10,030 nucleotides of DNA from FEN-1297 sp964618785. Lineage in GTDB: Bacteria; Bacteroidota; Ignavibacteria; Ignavibacteriales; Ignavibacteriaceae. Position numbers and translations under genes: made by a program. Where the stretch lies: NCBI GenBank assembly GCA_964618785.1, contig CAZUCY010000131.1, positions 1-10,030 on the forward strand, read 5' to 3'. Positions 1 to 7,000 of this stretch are shown in pieces; the first letter of the stretch is position 1, and every line of letters begins with the position of its first letter. The notes beneath the pieces are model-generated. The model searched no databases. It was not told where the DNA came from and saw nothing but the letters and a program-made list of their open reading frames with translations.

Positions 1-185
1 GCCTGGTTAAATTAAAAGTGTTTAATATCTTAGGTCAGGAAGTAGCTACTTTAGTAAATCAAGAACAAAAAACCGGTAACTACACAGTTAATTTTGATGC
101 TTCAAAATTAGCAAGTGGAATTTATTTGTATAGAATTCAAGCCGGCAATTTTTCTTTAACAAAGAAGATGACACTTTTAAAATAA
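1..185 (+). CDS. C-terminal fragment of a T9SS-exported protein (type A sorting domain)
   Basis: This is the last 60 residues of a gene that begins outside the window. Reading from base 3 gives an open frame ending in TAA at 183-185. Seen: the ILGQEVATLVNQ segment, then NYTVNFDASKLASGIYLYR, then the KKMTLLK ending. This is the second half of a Por-type (type A) C-terminal sorting domain. In this family the domain directs a protein that has crossed the inner membrane by Sec through the type IX secretion system, usually to the cell surface. It matches the tail of the 8164-9843 product at 52 of 60 residues. The passenger domain lies outside the window, so its function is unknown. Confidence 0.9.
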   Translation, partial: LVKLKVFNILGQEVATLVNQEQKTGNYTVNFDASKLASGIYLYRIQAGNFSLTKKMTLLK

Positions 186-202
186 ATTTAATCTGTAAAC
201 AC

Positions 203-232
203 TTGATATTGTAAACTTTATATCCTTATTAA
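203..232 (+). promoter_or_regulatory. Possible promoter ahead of the A1-B1 pair
   Basis: TTGATA (203-208) and TATTAA (227-232) are spaced 18 bases apart in the 193-base gap before A1. This resembles a sigma-70-type pair, but the background is very AT-rich and such matches arise by chance. No better candidate was seen in this gap. Confidence 0.2.
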
Positions 233-326
233 TATTTTTTAGCTTATCAGGTCATGCCGCTGGTATCGATTCTTAGAAAATTGCTAAAAAAGATTTGTAA
301 AGCAAAGAAGGATACTCTAAATGTTT

Positions 327-421
327 GGAGGTTCGGAATGCAAGTTAAGATAAATTATTTAAGCCGGGTAAAAAAATTATGCAAAGAAAAATTATTTTAC
401 AGCATTGGTTTATATTATTAG
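327..421 (+). other. Possible leader mini-ORF (27 aa) overlapping the A1 start
   Basis: GGAGG at 327-331 sits six bases before an ATG at 338. It opens a 27-codon frame, starting MQVKINYLSR and ending in TAG at 419-421. It overlaps the first 43 bases of A1 in another frame. A1 itself has only a poor Shine-Dalgarno, so ribosomes loaded here might feed A1 by coupling. Alternatively this is the relic of an old gene start: the DNA around 327-363 resembles the start at 9990-10027. The SD and ATG are not preserved ahead of A2, which argues against a conserved role. Confidence 0.2.
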
Positions 422-1404
422 TCTTTCTTGTTCCATTAGCAGTAAAGGCTCAAGCATTGACTGGCAGCCTGGGCATTACAGCCGCGCCAATGGACAAGGA
501 GGCAATTCGCGTGGGCGGTCAGGTAACCGACTTTACTATGGAGCCTGGAGAAGTGGATCAAGCGCTCGTGTTTAAAGATCCGGCAAACGAGCAGACGGTA
601 CTCTTCGATTTGGTTGAGGGCGGGGCAATTGTTTCATTGAAATACCGTAATGTAGAATACATATGGGGATATAATGGCGGAGGGCTATTACAAATGTCTT
701 TCCATGATGGAAGGAGCGACAGTCTTTGGGATGGTGATTACAATCCAACTCAAGCCGGAGACGGAACAAACATGTCACCTGTTACTGGCGTTGCTTGTTA
801 CGGTTCTGATTCGGTGGATATCATAACTATGATGCTTGATTTCAATCATAACAACGAATGTTACAAACATCCGCTCATCTCTGTTTGGGGTGGAAGGATT
901 GATACTACCACTATTCCAATAAGCTACTTCTCTCCTTATATACTCGAAACCACCGCTCACTGGGTACCGAATCCAGGCGGCGAACCTAAATACTACCTTG
1001 TGCTCAATGAATGCATCACTCATATTACCGGCGAAAAAATGGGTCCGTTAGATTATGATTTTGCCGACTATCAAACCTGGAGATTTGGTGTTCGTACAAT
1101 CAGTCCGGAAAACTGCCCGTGCTCGCCATCGTCAATAAACTATATGTCGGGAGGATTATATTCAGATTCAACACGTCAGGAAGGCCTGGCAATCGCAATG
1201 CCCAGCAGCAACTTTCCGGATAGTAAAGTAGGCGGCAGTTTCAATAGCGATTACATGTGGCGCAACCATAATTTTCATCTTTTGGCATCAGAATCACTAG
1301 ATGGAGTGGCATCAAAGAAGTTTGTGTGGTATGTGATGGTTGGTCCCTGGGATAAAGCGCTTCAATTTTCACAAAAACTCGGTCTTTCAGGAGGTGGGCG
1401 ATGA
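379..1404 (+). CDS. A1: secreted protein of unknown function, paralogue A copy 1
   Basis: This is a 341-residue exported protein whose family I cannot name. Residues 1-25 form a signal peptide: a short basic start, a hydrophobic core FILLVFLVPLAV, then KAQA as a likely signal peptidase I site. The mature part has alternating beta-like segments. A GGAIVSLKYR block (81-90) is followed by an aromatic/glycine stretch, YNPTQAGDG (121-129), a GVACYG segment and an ETTAHW block. The pattern of a base strand, a 'YNPTQAG' loop and beta hairpins recalls the galactose-mutarotase-like beta-sandwich found in carbohydrate enzymes, but that is a weak inference. Cysteines include an NCPC motif (245-248) and C140; a disulfide is possible after export. 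There is no T9SS tail, so it probably stays in the periplasm or leaves by another route. It overlaps B1 by four bases (ATGA), which implies translational coupling. A2 is about 92% identical. The start is fixed by alignment with A2; the local Shine-Dalgarno is poor. Confidence 0.85.
   Translation: MQRKIILQHWFILLVFLVPLAVKAQALTGSLGITAAPMDKEAIRVGGQVTDFTMEPGEVDQALVFKDPANEQTVLFDLVEGGAIVSLKYRNVEYIWGYNGGGLLQMSFHDGRSDSLWDGDYNPTQAGDGTNMSPVTGVACYGSDSVDIITMMLDFNHNNECYKHPLISVWGGRIDTTTIPISYFSPYILETTAHWVPNPGGEPKYYLVLNECITHITGEKMGPLDYDFADYQTWRFGVRTISPENCPCSPSSINYMSGGLYSDSTRQEGLAIAMPSSNFPDSKVGGSFNSDYMWRNHNFHLLASESLDGVASKKFVWYVMVGPWDKALQFSQKLGLSGGGR
1389..1394 (+). promoter_or_regulatory. Shine-Dalgarno AGGAGG for B1, inside the A1 reading frame
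   Basis: AGGAGG lies six bases before the B1 ATG at 1401 and also encodes part of the glycine-rich A1 C-terminus (LSGGGR). The site supports 1401 over the internal ATG at 1455 and explains how B is translated together with A. An identical site serves B2 at 3671-3676. Confidence 0.8.
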
Positions 1405-2528
1405 GGAATAGAAATTATAACAATCAGAAAGAACTTAGTTTAAATAAACTAAGAATGCAATTCTTTTTATTTATATTCACTTTTATCTTATTAGCCGGTG
1501 TCACCGTAAAGTGTCAGGAAATGCCGGATGTCAGGGGACATACAGAAGAATACCCTGTGAATATAGCTAATTACTGGCAGCCGGGCCAACCGCTTAAAAG
1601 TGTGCAAGTAATTGTATTGCGGGATCCGTCGGGCGAACAAGAAGCACGGTTCGATTTGACTCACGGAGCCACATTAATTTCATTGCGCTACCGCGGACAC
1701 GAACTTTTGTATGGTAATAGCGCCGGCGCAAACATTGAAATGTTTTCTTTTCGTCACGGTACTGAGGAAGATTTAAAGGGCTTGAGTCCTTATTGGTCAG
1801 CCTTCCACCCAAGTCAAGGCGGGACAATCATGTGTGTTCCATCTACAACTGCTGGTGTAGCCTGTAATGGAGAAAAGTCAATGCAGGCTTTTGCCATGAT
1901 GGTGGATGCAGGTGTAAATAACTCATTTCAAAGAAATCCTTTGCTTGCCGTGTGGAAAGGCAAGCTAAGCGGTACTTTCCCGCCCAGCTATTCCACTCCT
2001 TACACTATCGAAACCGATGCCAGTTGGATTTCGAATTCAAATGGAGAGCCGAAATATTATCTAAAACTTCACCAGGCAGTTATGAATATCCGGTCCGATG
2101 ACTCGGGGCCTATGGATTGGTACTTAGAGGTTGCAGCGCCATGGTCATTCGGCTACTATTCGGTCTATGCGCCCAAAAACTGCAGTGAAAAAAATCCCTG
2201 CTCCAGCGCAACAGCGCCGGTTCTTATGGCAGGGCGATATCAGGATTCATCACGGACTCACGGCTTTGCAATTGTTGTTCCGACTACAAGCTGGAAGACG
2301 GATCGCGCTTATGTGCAGGGAAATGCTGAATACGTAGTCCTCCTTTCTGGAGCTGTTTGGGCTGCACCCAGACACACTTTTGCTGTGGTTCTATCTCATC
2401 CACTCAATGGCTTGAGTGAATATTCATTCGATTGGTTCGTATGTGCGGGAAGCTGGAATAAAGCGTGCACTTTTGGAGAATCCTCGATAAGTCAAAGTCA
2501 ATCCAAAGCGGCAAAATTCACCCACTAA
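1401..2528 (+). CDS. B1: secreted protein of unknown function, paralogue B copy 1
   Basis: This is a 375-residue exported protein and a distant paralogue of A1. Both share, in order, a DP..EQ...FDL block (B 75-86), ISL.YR (93-98), a P(T/S)Q(A/G)G loop (137-141), GVAC.G (152-157), MM.D...NN (166-174), PL..VW.G (180-187), GEPKYYL.L (215-223), an NC-rich loop (261-267) and a DS.R..G.AI..P strand pair (282-294). B has a longer N-terminus: 18 polar residues precede the hydrophobic core FFLFIFTFILLAG (21-33), and export cleavage is likely near VKCQ. The start at 1401 is supported by AGGAGG at 1389-1394; the ATG at 1455 would give a more usual signal peptide. C38 lacks a proper lipobox, so a lipoprotein is unlikely. 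No catalytic motif or T9SS tail was recognised. Its coupling to A1 suggests the two proteins act in fixed proportion, perhaps as a pair. Confidence 0.85.
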   Translation: MRNRNYNNQKELSLNKLRMQFFLFIFTFILLAGVTVKCQEMPDVRGHTEEYPVNIANYWQPGQPLKSVQVIVLRDPSGEQEARFDLTHGATLISLRYRGHELLYGNSAGANIEMFSFRHGTEEDLKGLSPYWSAFHPSQGGTIMCVPSTTAGVACNGEKSMQAFAMMVDAGVNNSFQRNPLLAVWKGKLSGTFPPSYSTPYTIETDASWISNSNGEPKYYLKLHQAVMNIRSDDSGPMDWYLEVAAPWSFGYYSVYAPKNCSEKNPCSSATAPVLMAGRYQDSSRTHGFAIVVPTTSWKTDRAYVQGNAEYVVLLSGAVWAAPRHTFAVVLSHPLNGLSEYSFDWFVCAGSWNKACTFGESSISQSQSKAAKFTH

Positions 2529-2537
2529 AATTTGTAC

Positions 2538-2571
2538 CTTGCCGTTAGACTGGTAGTGCTTATTATATTTG
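2538..2571 (+). promoter_or_regulatory. Possible Bacteroidota-type promoter ahead of A2
   Basis: TATATTTG at 2564-2571 fits the Bacteroidota -7 consensus TAnnTTTG exactly. CTTG at 2538-2541 could serve as the -33 element with 22 bases between. A transcript would start about 85 bases before A2. If real, the second cassette can be transcribed independently of the first. The match is short and the region AT-rich. Confidence 0.3.
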
Positions 2572-2663
2572 TAGTAAAACGCGGTTAATAACGAATAGCA
2601 TTTTTTATCTATTAATTAATTTATTTTTCACGGACTATAATTATTCAAGTGGAGTAAAAAATT

Positions 2664-3686
2664 ATGCAAGGAAAAATTATTTTACGGCATTGGTTCATAT
2701 TATTATGCTTTCTTTTTCCATTAACAATAAAAGTTCAAGCATGGACTGGTAGTTCAGACAGTACAGTAACGCCAATGGACAAGGAGGCAATTCGCGTGGG
2801 CGGTCAGGTAACCGACTTTACTATGGAGCCTGGAGAAGTGGATCAAGCGCTCGTGTTTAAAGATCCGGCAAACGAGCAGACGGTACTCTTCGATTTGGTT
2901 GAAGGCGGGGCAATTGTTTCATTGAAATATCGTGATGTAGAATATATATGGGGATATAATGGCGGAGGGCTCTTGCAAATGGCTTTCCATAATTCGAGGA
3001 ATGACGGTCTTTGGGAGGGCGATTACAATCCAACTCAAGCCGGAGATGGAACAAACATGTCGCCTGTTACAGGCGTTGCTTGTTACGGAACGGATTCGGT
3101 TAATATTATAACCATGATGCTCGATTTCAACCATAATAACGGATTTTACAAGCATCCGCTTATCTCCGTGTGGGGAGGAAGGGTTGATACATCTACTCCT
3201 TTAAGTTACTTCTCTCCTTATATACTCGAAACCACCGCTCACTGGGTACCGAATCCAGGCGGCGAACCTAAATACTACCTTGTGCTCAATGAATGCATCA
3301 CTCATATTACCGGCGAAAAAATGGGTCCGTTAGATTATGATTTTGCCGACTATCAAACCTGGAGATTTGGTGTTCGTACAATCAGTCCGGAAAACTGCCC
3401 GTGCTCGCCATCGTCAATAAACTATATGTCGGGAGGATTATATTCAGATTCAACACGTCAGGAAGGCCTGGCAATCGCAATGCCCAGCAGCAACTTTCCG
3501 GATAGTAAAGTAGGCGGCAGTTTCAATAGCGATTACATGTGGCGCAACCATAATTTTCATCTTTTGGCATCAGAATCACTAGATGGAGTGGCATCAAAGA
3601 AGTTTGTGTGGTATGTGATGGTTGGTCCCTGGGATAAAGCGCTTCAATTTTCACAAAAACTCGGTCTTTCAGGAGGTGGGCGATGA
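2664..3686 (+). CDS. A2: secreted protein of unknown function, paralogue A copy 2
   Basis: This is a 340-residue homologue of A1, about 92% identical, with the same layout of signal peptide, GGAIVSLKYR block, YNPTQAGDG loop and NCPC motif. Differences fall in two places: the signal peptide and first mature residues (roughly 3-36), and a central patch (roughly 91-181). In the patch, for example, HDGRSDS becomes HNSRNDG, the EC of NNECY becomes GF, and one residue is lost. From about residue 183 to the stop the protein is identical. The cysteine at A1 position 161 is absent here, so it is not an essential disulfide partner. GGAG at 2651-2654 lies nine bases before the ATG, a better ribosome site than that of A1. 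It overlaps B2 by the same ATGA junction. Confidence 0.85.
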   Translation: MQGKIILRHWFILLCFLFPLTIKVQAWTGSSDSTVTPMDKEAIRVGGQVTDFTMEPGEVDQALVFKDPANEQTVLFDLVEGGAIVSLKYRDVEYIWGYNGGGLLQMAFHNSRNDGLWEGDYNPTQAGDGTNMSPVTGVACYGTDSVNIITMMLDFNHNNGFYKHPLISVWGGRVDTSTPLSYFSPYILETTAHWVPNPGGEPKYYLVLNECITHITGEKMGPLDYDFADYQTWRFGVRTISPENCPCSPSSINYMSGGLYSDSTRQEGLAIAMPSSNFPDSKVGGSFNSDYMWRNHNFHLLASESLDGVASKKFVWYVMVGPWDKALQFSQKLGLSGGGR

Positions 3687-4810
3687 GGAATAGAAATTAT
3701 AACAATCAGAAAGAACTTAGTTTAAATAAACTAAGAATGCAATTCTTTTTATTTATATTCACTTTTATCTTATTAGCCGGTGTCACCGTAAAGTGTCAGG
3801 AAATGCCGGATGTCAGGGGACATACAGAAGAATACCCTGTGAATATAGTTAATTACTGGCAGTCGCGCGAGTCAATTAAATCGGTGCAGGTAGTCGTTCT
3901 GCGGGATCCGTCGGGCGAACAAGAAGCACGGTTCGATTTAACTCACGGAGCCACATTGATTTCGCTGCGCTACCGCGGACACGAACTTCTATATGGTCAT
4001 AGCGCCGGCGCAAACATTGAAATGATGACTTTTCGTCACGGTACTGAAGAAGATTTAAAGGACTTGAGTCCTTACTGGTCGGCGTTTCACCCAAGTCAAG
4101 GCGGATCAAGTATGGAAGTTCCATCCACTACTGCTGGTGTTGCCTGTAATGGGGAAAAGTCAATGCAGGCTTTTGCCATGATGGTGGATGCAGGTATAAA
4201 TAACTCATTTCAAAGCAACCCTTTGCTCGCAGTTTGGAAAGGCAAATTAAGCGATAGCTTTCCGCCCGGTTATTCCACTCCGTATACAATTGAAACCTAT
4301 GCTAGCTGGGTTCCGAATTCTAGTGGCGAGCCGAAATATTACCTGAAACTTCACCAGGCAGTTATGAATATCCGGTCTGGTGACTCGGGGCCTATGGATT
4401 GGTACTTAGAAGGCGCAGCGCCATTGTCTTTCAAATACACAGCGTTCTATGCGCCTAAAAACTGTAGTGAAAAAACTCCCTGTTCGAGCGCAACAGCGCC
4501 GGTTCTTATGACAGGGCGATATCAAGATTCAGCACGGACTCACGGTTTCGCAATAGTTGTTCCGACAACAAGCTGGGCGACTGACCGCGCTTATGTATTG
4601 GAGAACGCTGAATATGTCAAACTTCTTTATGGAGCAGTTTGGGCTGCACCCCGGCATACTTTTGCCGTAGTACTATCGCATCCGCTCAATGGCTTGAGTG
4701 CATATTCATTTGATTGGTACGTATGTGCGGGAAGCTGGAAGCAAACTTGCACTTTTGGAGAATCTTCGATACGTCAAAGTCAATCCAAAGCGGCAAAACT
4801 TACACACTAA
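3683..4810 (+). CDS. B2: secreted protein of unknown function, paralogue B copy 2
   Basis: This is a 375-residue homologue of B1, about 88% identical. The first 55 residues are identical; all of the roughly 45 replacements lie beyond that point and many are clustered and non-conservative. Examples are PGQPL to SRESI (61-65), TIMC to SSME (142-145), GYYSV to KYTAF (251-255) and WNKA to WKQT (352-355). Shared core motifs such as GEPKYYL and GVACNG are untouched. This looks like a stable fold with altered surface loops, so the copies may recognise different partners or ligands (inference). The start is set by AGGAGG at 3671-3676. The signal peptide is as in B1, and no sorting tail is present. 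Confidence 0.85.
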   Translation: MRNRNYNNQKELSLNKLRMQFFLFIFTFILLAGVTVKCQEMPDVRGHTEEYPVNIVNYWQSRESIKSVQVVVLRDPSGEQEARFDLTHGATLISLRYRGHELLYGHSAGANIEMMTFRHGTEEDLKDLSPYWSAFHPSQGGSSMEVPSTTAGVACNGEKSMQAFAMMVDAGINNSFQSNPLLAVWKGKLSDSFPPGYSTPYTIETYASWVPNSSGEPKYYLKLHQAVMNIRSGDSGPMDWYLEGAAPLSFKYTAFYAPKNCSEKTPCSSATAPVLMTGRYQDSARTHGFAIVVPTTSWATDRAYVLENAEYVKLLYGAVWAAPRHTFAVVLSHPLNGLSAYSFDWYVCAGSWKQTCTFGESSIRQSQSKAAKLTH

Positions 4811-4825
4811 AGTCTTCCACTTTCT

Positions 4826-4987
4826 ATTAGACCGTAATGTATATGTGTTTAATGATGAAGGGAACAATGATTCGTATTTGCTTTTTTTGAATCATCCAAA
4901 CAAAGCACTATGCAAACGCCTGTATTGTAGAAGTCAATGAACCCGGCTATTTGTTCCCTTGCATCCTCAACATATACATGGTTTAGT
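4826..4987. repeat. Long imperfect inverted repeat between B2 and the TIM-barrel gene
   Basis: The two arms, about 40 bases each, face each other across an 83-base centre. From the outside in they are as follows. ATTAGACC (4826-4833) faces GGTTTAGT (4980-4987), pairing as RNA with two G-U pairs. ATGTATATGT (4837-4846) pairs with ACATATACAT (4970-4979). GATG (4854-4857) pairs with CATC (4962-4965). AAGGGAACAA (4858-4867) pairs with TTGTTCCCTT (4951-4960). A smaller inverted repeat, ATGATTC/GAATCAT (4867-4873, 4889-4895), sits in the centre and shares base 4867 with the outer arm. It could be a MITE-like element, a structured RNA, or a processing or termination signal. No transposase is nearby. 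Confidence 0.6.
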
Positions 4988-5005
4988 TCTCTTGGAGAGT
5001 TTTAA

Positions 5006-5035
5006 TTGTTGTTCATATATCTAAATAATTATAAT
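5006..5035 (+). promoter_or_regulatory. Possible promoter directly at the TIM-barrel gene start
   Basis: A perfect TATAAT (5030-5035) has TTGTTG (5006-5011) 18 bases upstream. A transcript would begin about at 5042-5043, the ATG itself. The gene shows no Shine-Dalgarno, so leaderless translation is possible. AT-rich sequence makes chance matches common. Confidence 0.3.
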
Positions 5036-5042
5036 AGCGGGA

Positions 5043-6845
5043 ATGTTCATGTGTAAAATAAAATTATGGTTTAGTTTCGTTGTTCACAATTATTTGATAA
5101 GAAATTATCAGGTAAAATATTTATTACTATCAATTATTACTGTTTTACTTTTGAGCGATACTCAGGCAAAACAAAATTTCGTAGAAAAGCACTTAGAAGT
5201 ATTTAAATATCGAATAGCCATTATCGGGAATCCGTCGGACCCCGATACAAGGTATGATGATATTCAGCTTAAAAAGCTCAAAGAAGAAGGGTTTAATACG
5301 GTTCAATTAAATATTGCCTGGGGTAGCAGGCCTGCTGATGAACCTTTAAATCTTGAAGATATTTTAGCTTATGAAGGGGAAGCGCCATCCTCCGCAGTTA
5401 CAAAACGTTTTGATGAGATAAAAAGACGAGCCCAAAAGGCGAAAGAATGTGGCTTCCGCACATTATTTCAGTTTGGAGCGCCTTTAATTCGAGAATTATA
5501 TAAAACTATTGGCGATCCAAAACAAATCGATAGTGCAACATGTGCAAATGACATAAATGATCCTATCATAATTAAAAGATACCAATACCTGCTCTCGCAA
5601 TTATCAGAGAGAATTCCTGAAATTGATGATATTATGATATATACAATGGATCAGGAAGCATGGCTGGGAAATGAATTTGGCAATTGTAATTTGGATAAAG
5701 GTATCCCATTAGATGAAAAAATCCCTCCTTTTTTAAAAGAGCTTTGCTTTTCGTGGACTAAATATCATCCTAAAGGTATTATGTGGTGGGAGCCTTGGGA
5801 GCTTTCAGCGGGAGAGCTGTTTGCAATCATTGATAAACTTCCTCAGAAGAATTTTGGATTAATTCTACATAGTAATGTCGCAGAAGTACAGGCTTCCAGA
5901 CCGGTGGACACCTGGTTTAGAAATGTAGTTGCCTTAGCTGCGCAAAAAGGGATTCCTGTAATCGGAGAAATTTTTATGAGTAGTTCTACAGAAGAGGTTA
6001 GTCCATTAATTAATGTTGTTACCCCAGGTTTGGCTTACCGTCAATTAACAGCTCTTAAATCGGTAAAAAATCTTTCAGGTGTGAAGGAATATTTTGGAAT
6101 ATTACCGGTTCGTAATGATCCAAACCTTAAAATGACTGCATTATTTCTCAAAAATCCAAATATAGATTTAGATGAAGCTTTAATAACTCTATCTAAAGAA
6201 TATGGAAAAGCATATAAAGATATTCTTAATGGATGGAAGGAATCTACCTTAGGTTACAGCTTAGCCCCATGGGATGCAACCTGGCTGTACAGACTTATTT
6301 GCCAGGATGAAAACCAGAAGTACCATGACTGGAAAGCATTCGAAATTATCGGACAAGTTGCTCATTCTCCGGATTGGGAGTCTACAAGAAGGTCGATATT
6401 TATGTTTACGAAAAATGAATCTTTGGACCCCTGGGTGATAGAAGATGTCGGCATTAGATTCGGCATTGCGGCTGATCATCTTGAAAAGAGCATACTCTAC
6501 TACAAATCCGGTTTAGCTTCACTCTCGGATGGTCCCATTAAAAAAGATGTTGAGTCCTGGATAAAAGATATTTTATTGTTAAAAACATTATTCCGCGACC
6601 ATAGTCTGCAAGCGATGGAAACATTGGCTGCATACAATATCAGGAGGACTTTTGAAGCAAATGAAAAGGTGCCGGAAAAGTTTTATAACAGGCTCAGGGA
6701 TTTTCTGGTTAAAGATGTAGAAAATCAAAAGGGATATATAATGCCGCACAAAGATTCAATTTCTGCCGAAGTAAAACTAAGTGAATTTGATCAGAATCCT
6801 GAACAATGGGTAAAAAATAATTTAGTGTATTTGCCTGCTAATTAA
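5043..6845 (+). CDS. Exported TIM-barrel protein, glycoside-hydrolase-like
   Basis: This is a 600-residue protein. A hydrophobic export segment YLLLSIITVLLLSDTQA (26-42) follows an unusually long 25-residue leader; no other ATG lies between M3 and that segment. Residues about 55-355 read as a (beta/alpha)8 barrel. Strand-like pieces are IAIIGNP (58-64), FNTVQLNIAW (84-93), FRTLFQFGA (138-146), IDDIMIYTMDQEAW (194-207), KGIMWWEPWE (244-253), FGLILHSN (271-278) and IPVIGEIF (304-311). Acidic residues at strand ends (D203, E205, E250, E253, E309) are candidate catalytic groups. A mostly helical C-terminal part follows, including an LKNPNIDLDEAL segment (369-380). This barrel-plus-helices plan recalls GH67, GH84 and GH20-like enzymes that act on uronic acid or amino sugar chains, but I cannot assign a family. 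It sits between the A/B cassette and the propeller genes. Confidence 0.7.
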   Translation: MFMCKIKLWFSFVVHNYLIRNYQVKYLLLSIITVLLLSDTQAKQNFVEKHLEVFKYRIAIIGNPSDPDTRYDDIQLKKLKEEGFNTVQLNIAWGSRPADEPLNLEDILAYEGEAPSSAVTKRFDEIKRRAQKAKECGFRTLFQFGAPLIRELYKTIGDPKQIDSATCANDINDPIIIKRYQYLLSQLSERIPEIDDIMIYTMDQEAWLGNEFGNCNLDKGIPLDEKIPPFLKELCFSWTKYHPKGIMWWEPWELSAGELFAIIDKLPQKNFGLILHSNVAEVQASRPVDTWFRNVVALAAQKGIPVIGEIFMSSSTEEVSPLINVVTPGLAYRQLTALKSVKNLSGVKEYFGILPVRNDPNLKMTALFLKNPNIDLDEALITLSKEYGKAYKDILNGWKESTLGYSLAPWDATWLYRLICQDENQKYHDWKAFEIIGQVAHSPDWESTRRSIFMFTKNESLDPWVIEDVGIRFGIAADHLEKSILYYKSGLASLSDGPIKKDVESWIKDILLLKTLFRDHSLQAMETLAAYNIRRTFEANEKVPEKFYNRLRDFLVKDVENQKGYIMPHKDSISAEVKLSEFDQNPEQWVKNNLVYLPAN

Positions 6846-6929
6846 AGTTTTCAGATACCATATTATAAATACCACTTAGTCTTTCTTAAATAATTTAAAA
6901 TATTATTCTAAATAAATATTGATAATAAA

Positions 6930-6964
6930 AGAGGATTCATTCTTTAAAAAGAATGGACCGCTCT
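6930..6964 (+). other. Hairpin in the leader of the first propeller gene
   Basis: CATTCTTT (6938-6945) and AAAGAATG (6948-6955) form a perfect eight-base-pair stem with a two-base turn. AGAG (6930-6933) and CTCT (6961-6964) can extend it across an internal loop. No U-tract follows, so it is unlikely to be an intrinsic terminator. It lies in the 152-base gap, 37 bases before the gene, and could be an mRNA stabiliser or the binding site of a dimeric regulator. Confidence 0.4.
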
Positions 6965-7000
6965 AATTTAATAGGGGCATAAGCAAAAGAAGGATATATG

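Larger units (their letters stand above)
351..2550 (+). repeat. Tandem duplication, copy 1 (A1-B1 cassette)
   Basis: This unit is repeated downstream with an offset of 2282-2286 bases. Similarity starts just ahead of A1 (TAAATTATTTAAG at 351-363 against ATAATTATTCAAG at 2637-2649). It runs through both genes and ends roughly 22 bases after the B1 stop, at a shared TTAGAC. No insertion sequence or terminal repeat was seen at its edges. Unequal recombination or replication slippage is the likely origin (inference). Confidence 0.9.
2637..4832 (+). repeat. Tandem duplication, copy 2 (A2-B2 cassette)
   Basis: This is the second copy of the unit at 351-2550. It is perfectly identical over 3207-3848 (copy 1: 925-1566) and over 2770-2902 (copy 1: 485-617), and clearly diverged elsewhere. 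The A copies differ by one codon of length and the B copies are equal in length. Its right edge abuts the inverted repeat at 4826-4987. Confidence 0.9.

Noticed and set aside
572..1023. Minus-strand open frames under A1 (and similar ones under A2, B1, B2, the TIM-barrel and propeller genes)
   Set aside because: They overlap well-supported + strand genes, lack ribosome sites and have no recognisable domains; several recur only because the cassette is duplicated.
1455..1520. B1 as a lipoprotein starting at the internal ATG with C38 as the lipid site
   Set aside because: The residues before the cysteine are TVK, not a lipobox, and AGGAGG favours the ATG at 1401.
1567..4800. Variation between B copies produced by a diversity-generating retroelement
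   Set aside because: The changes are not concentrated at adenines, and no reverse transcriptase or template repeat is visible.
351..4832. Cassette as a composite transposon
   Set aside because: No insertion sequence, transposase or flanking terminal repeats were found on both sides of the duplication.
4698..4940. 80-residue + strand open frame across the end of B2
   Set aside because: Most of it overlaps B2 in another frame and the rest runs into the inverted repeat; there is no Shine-Dalgarno and no family likeness.
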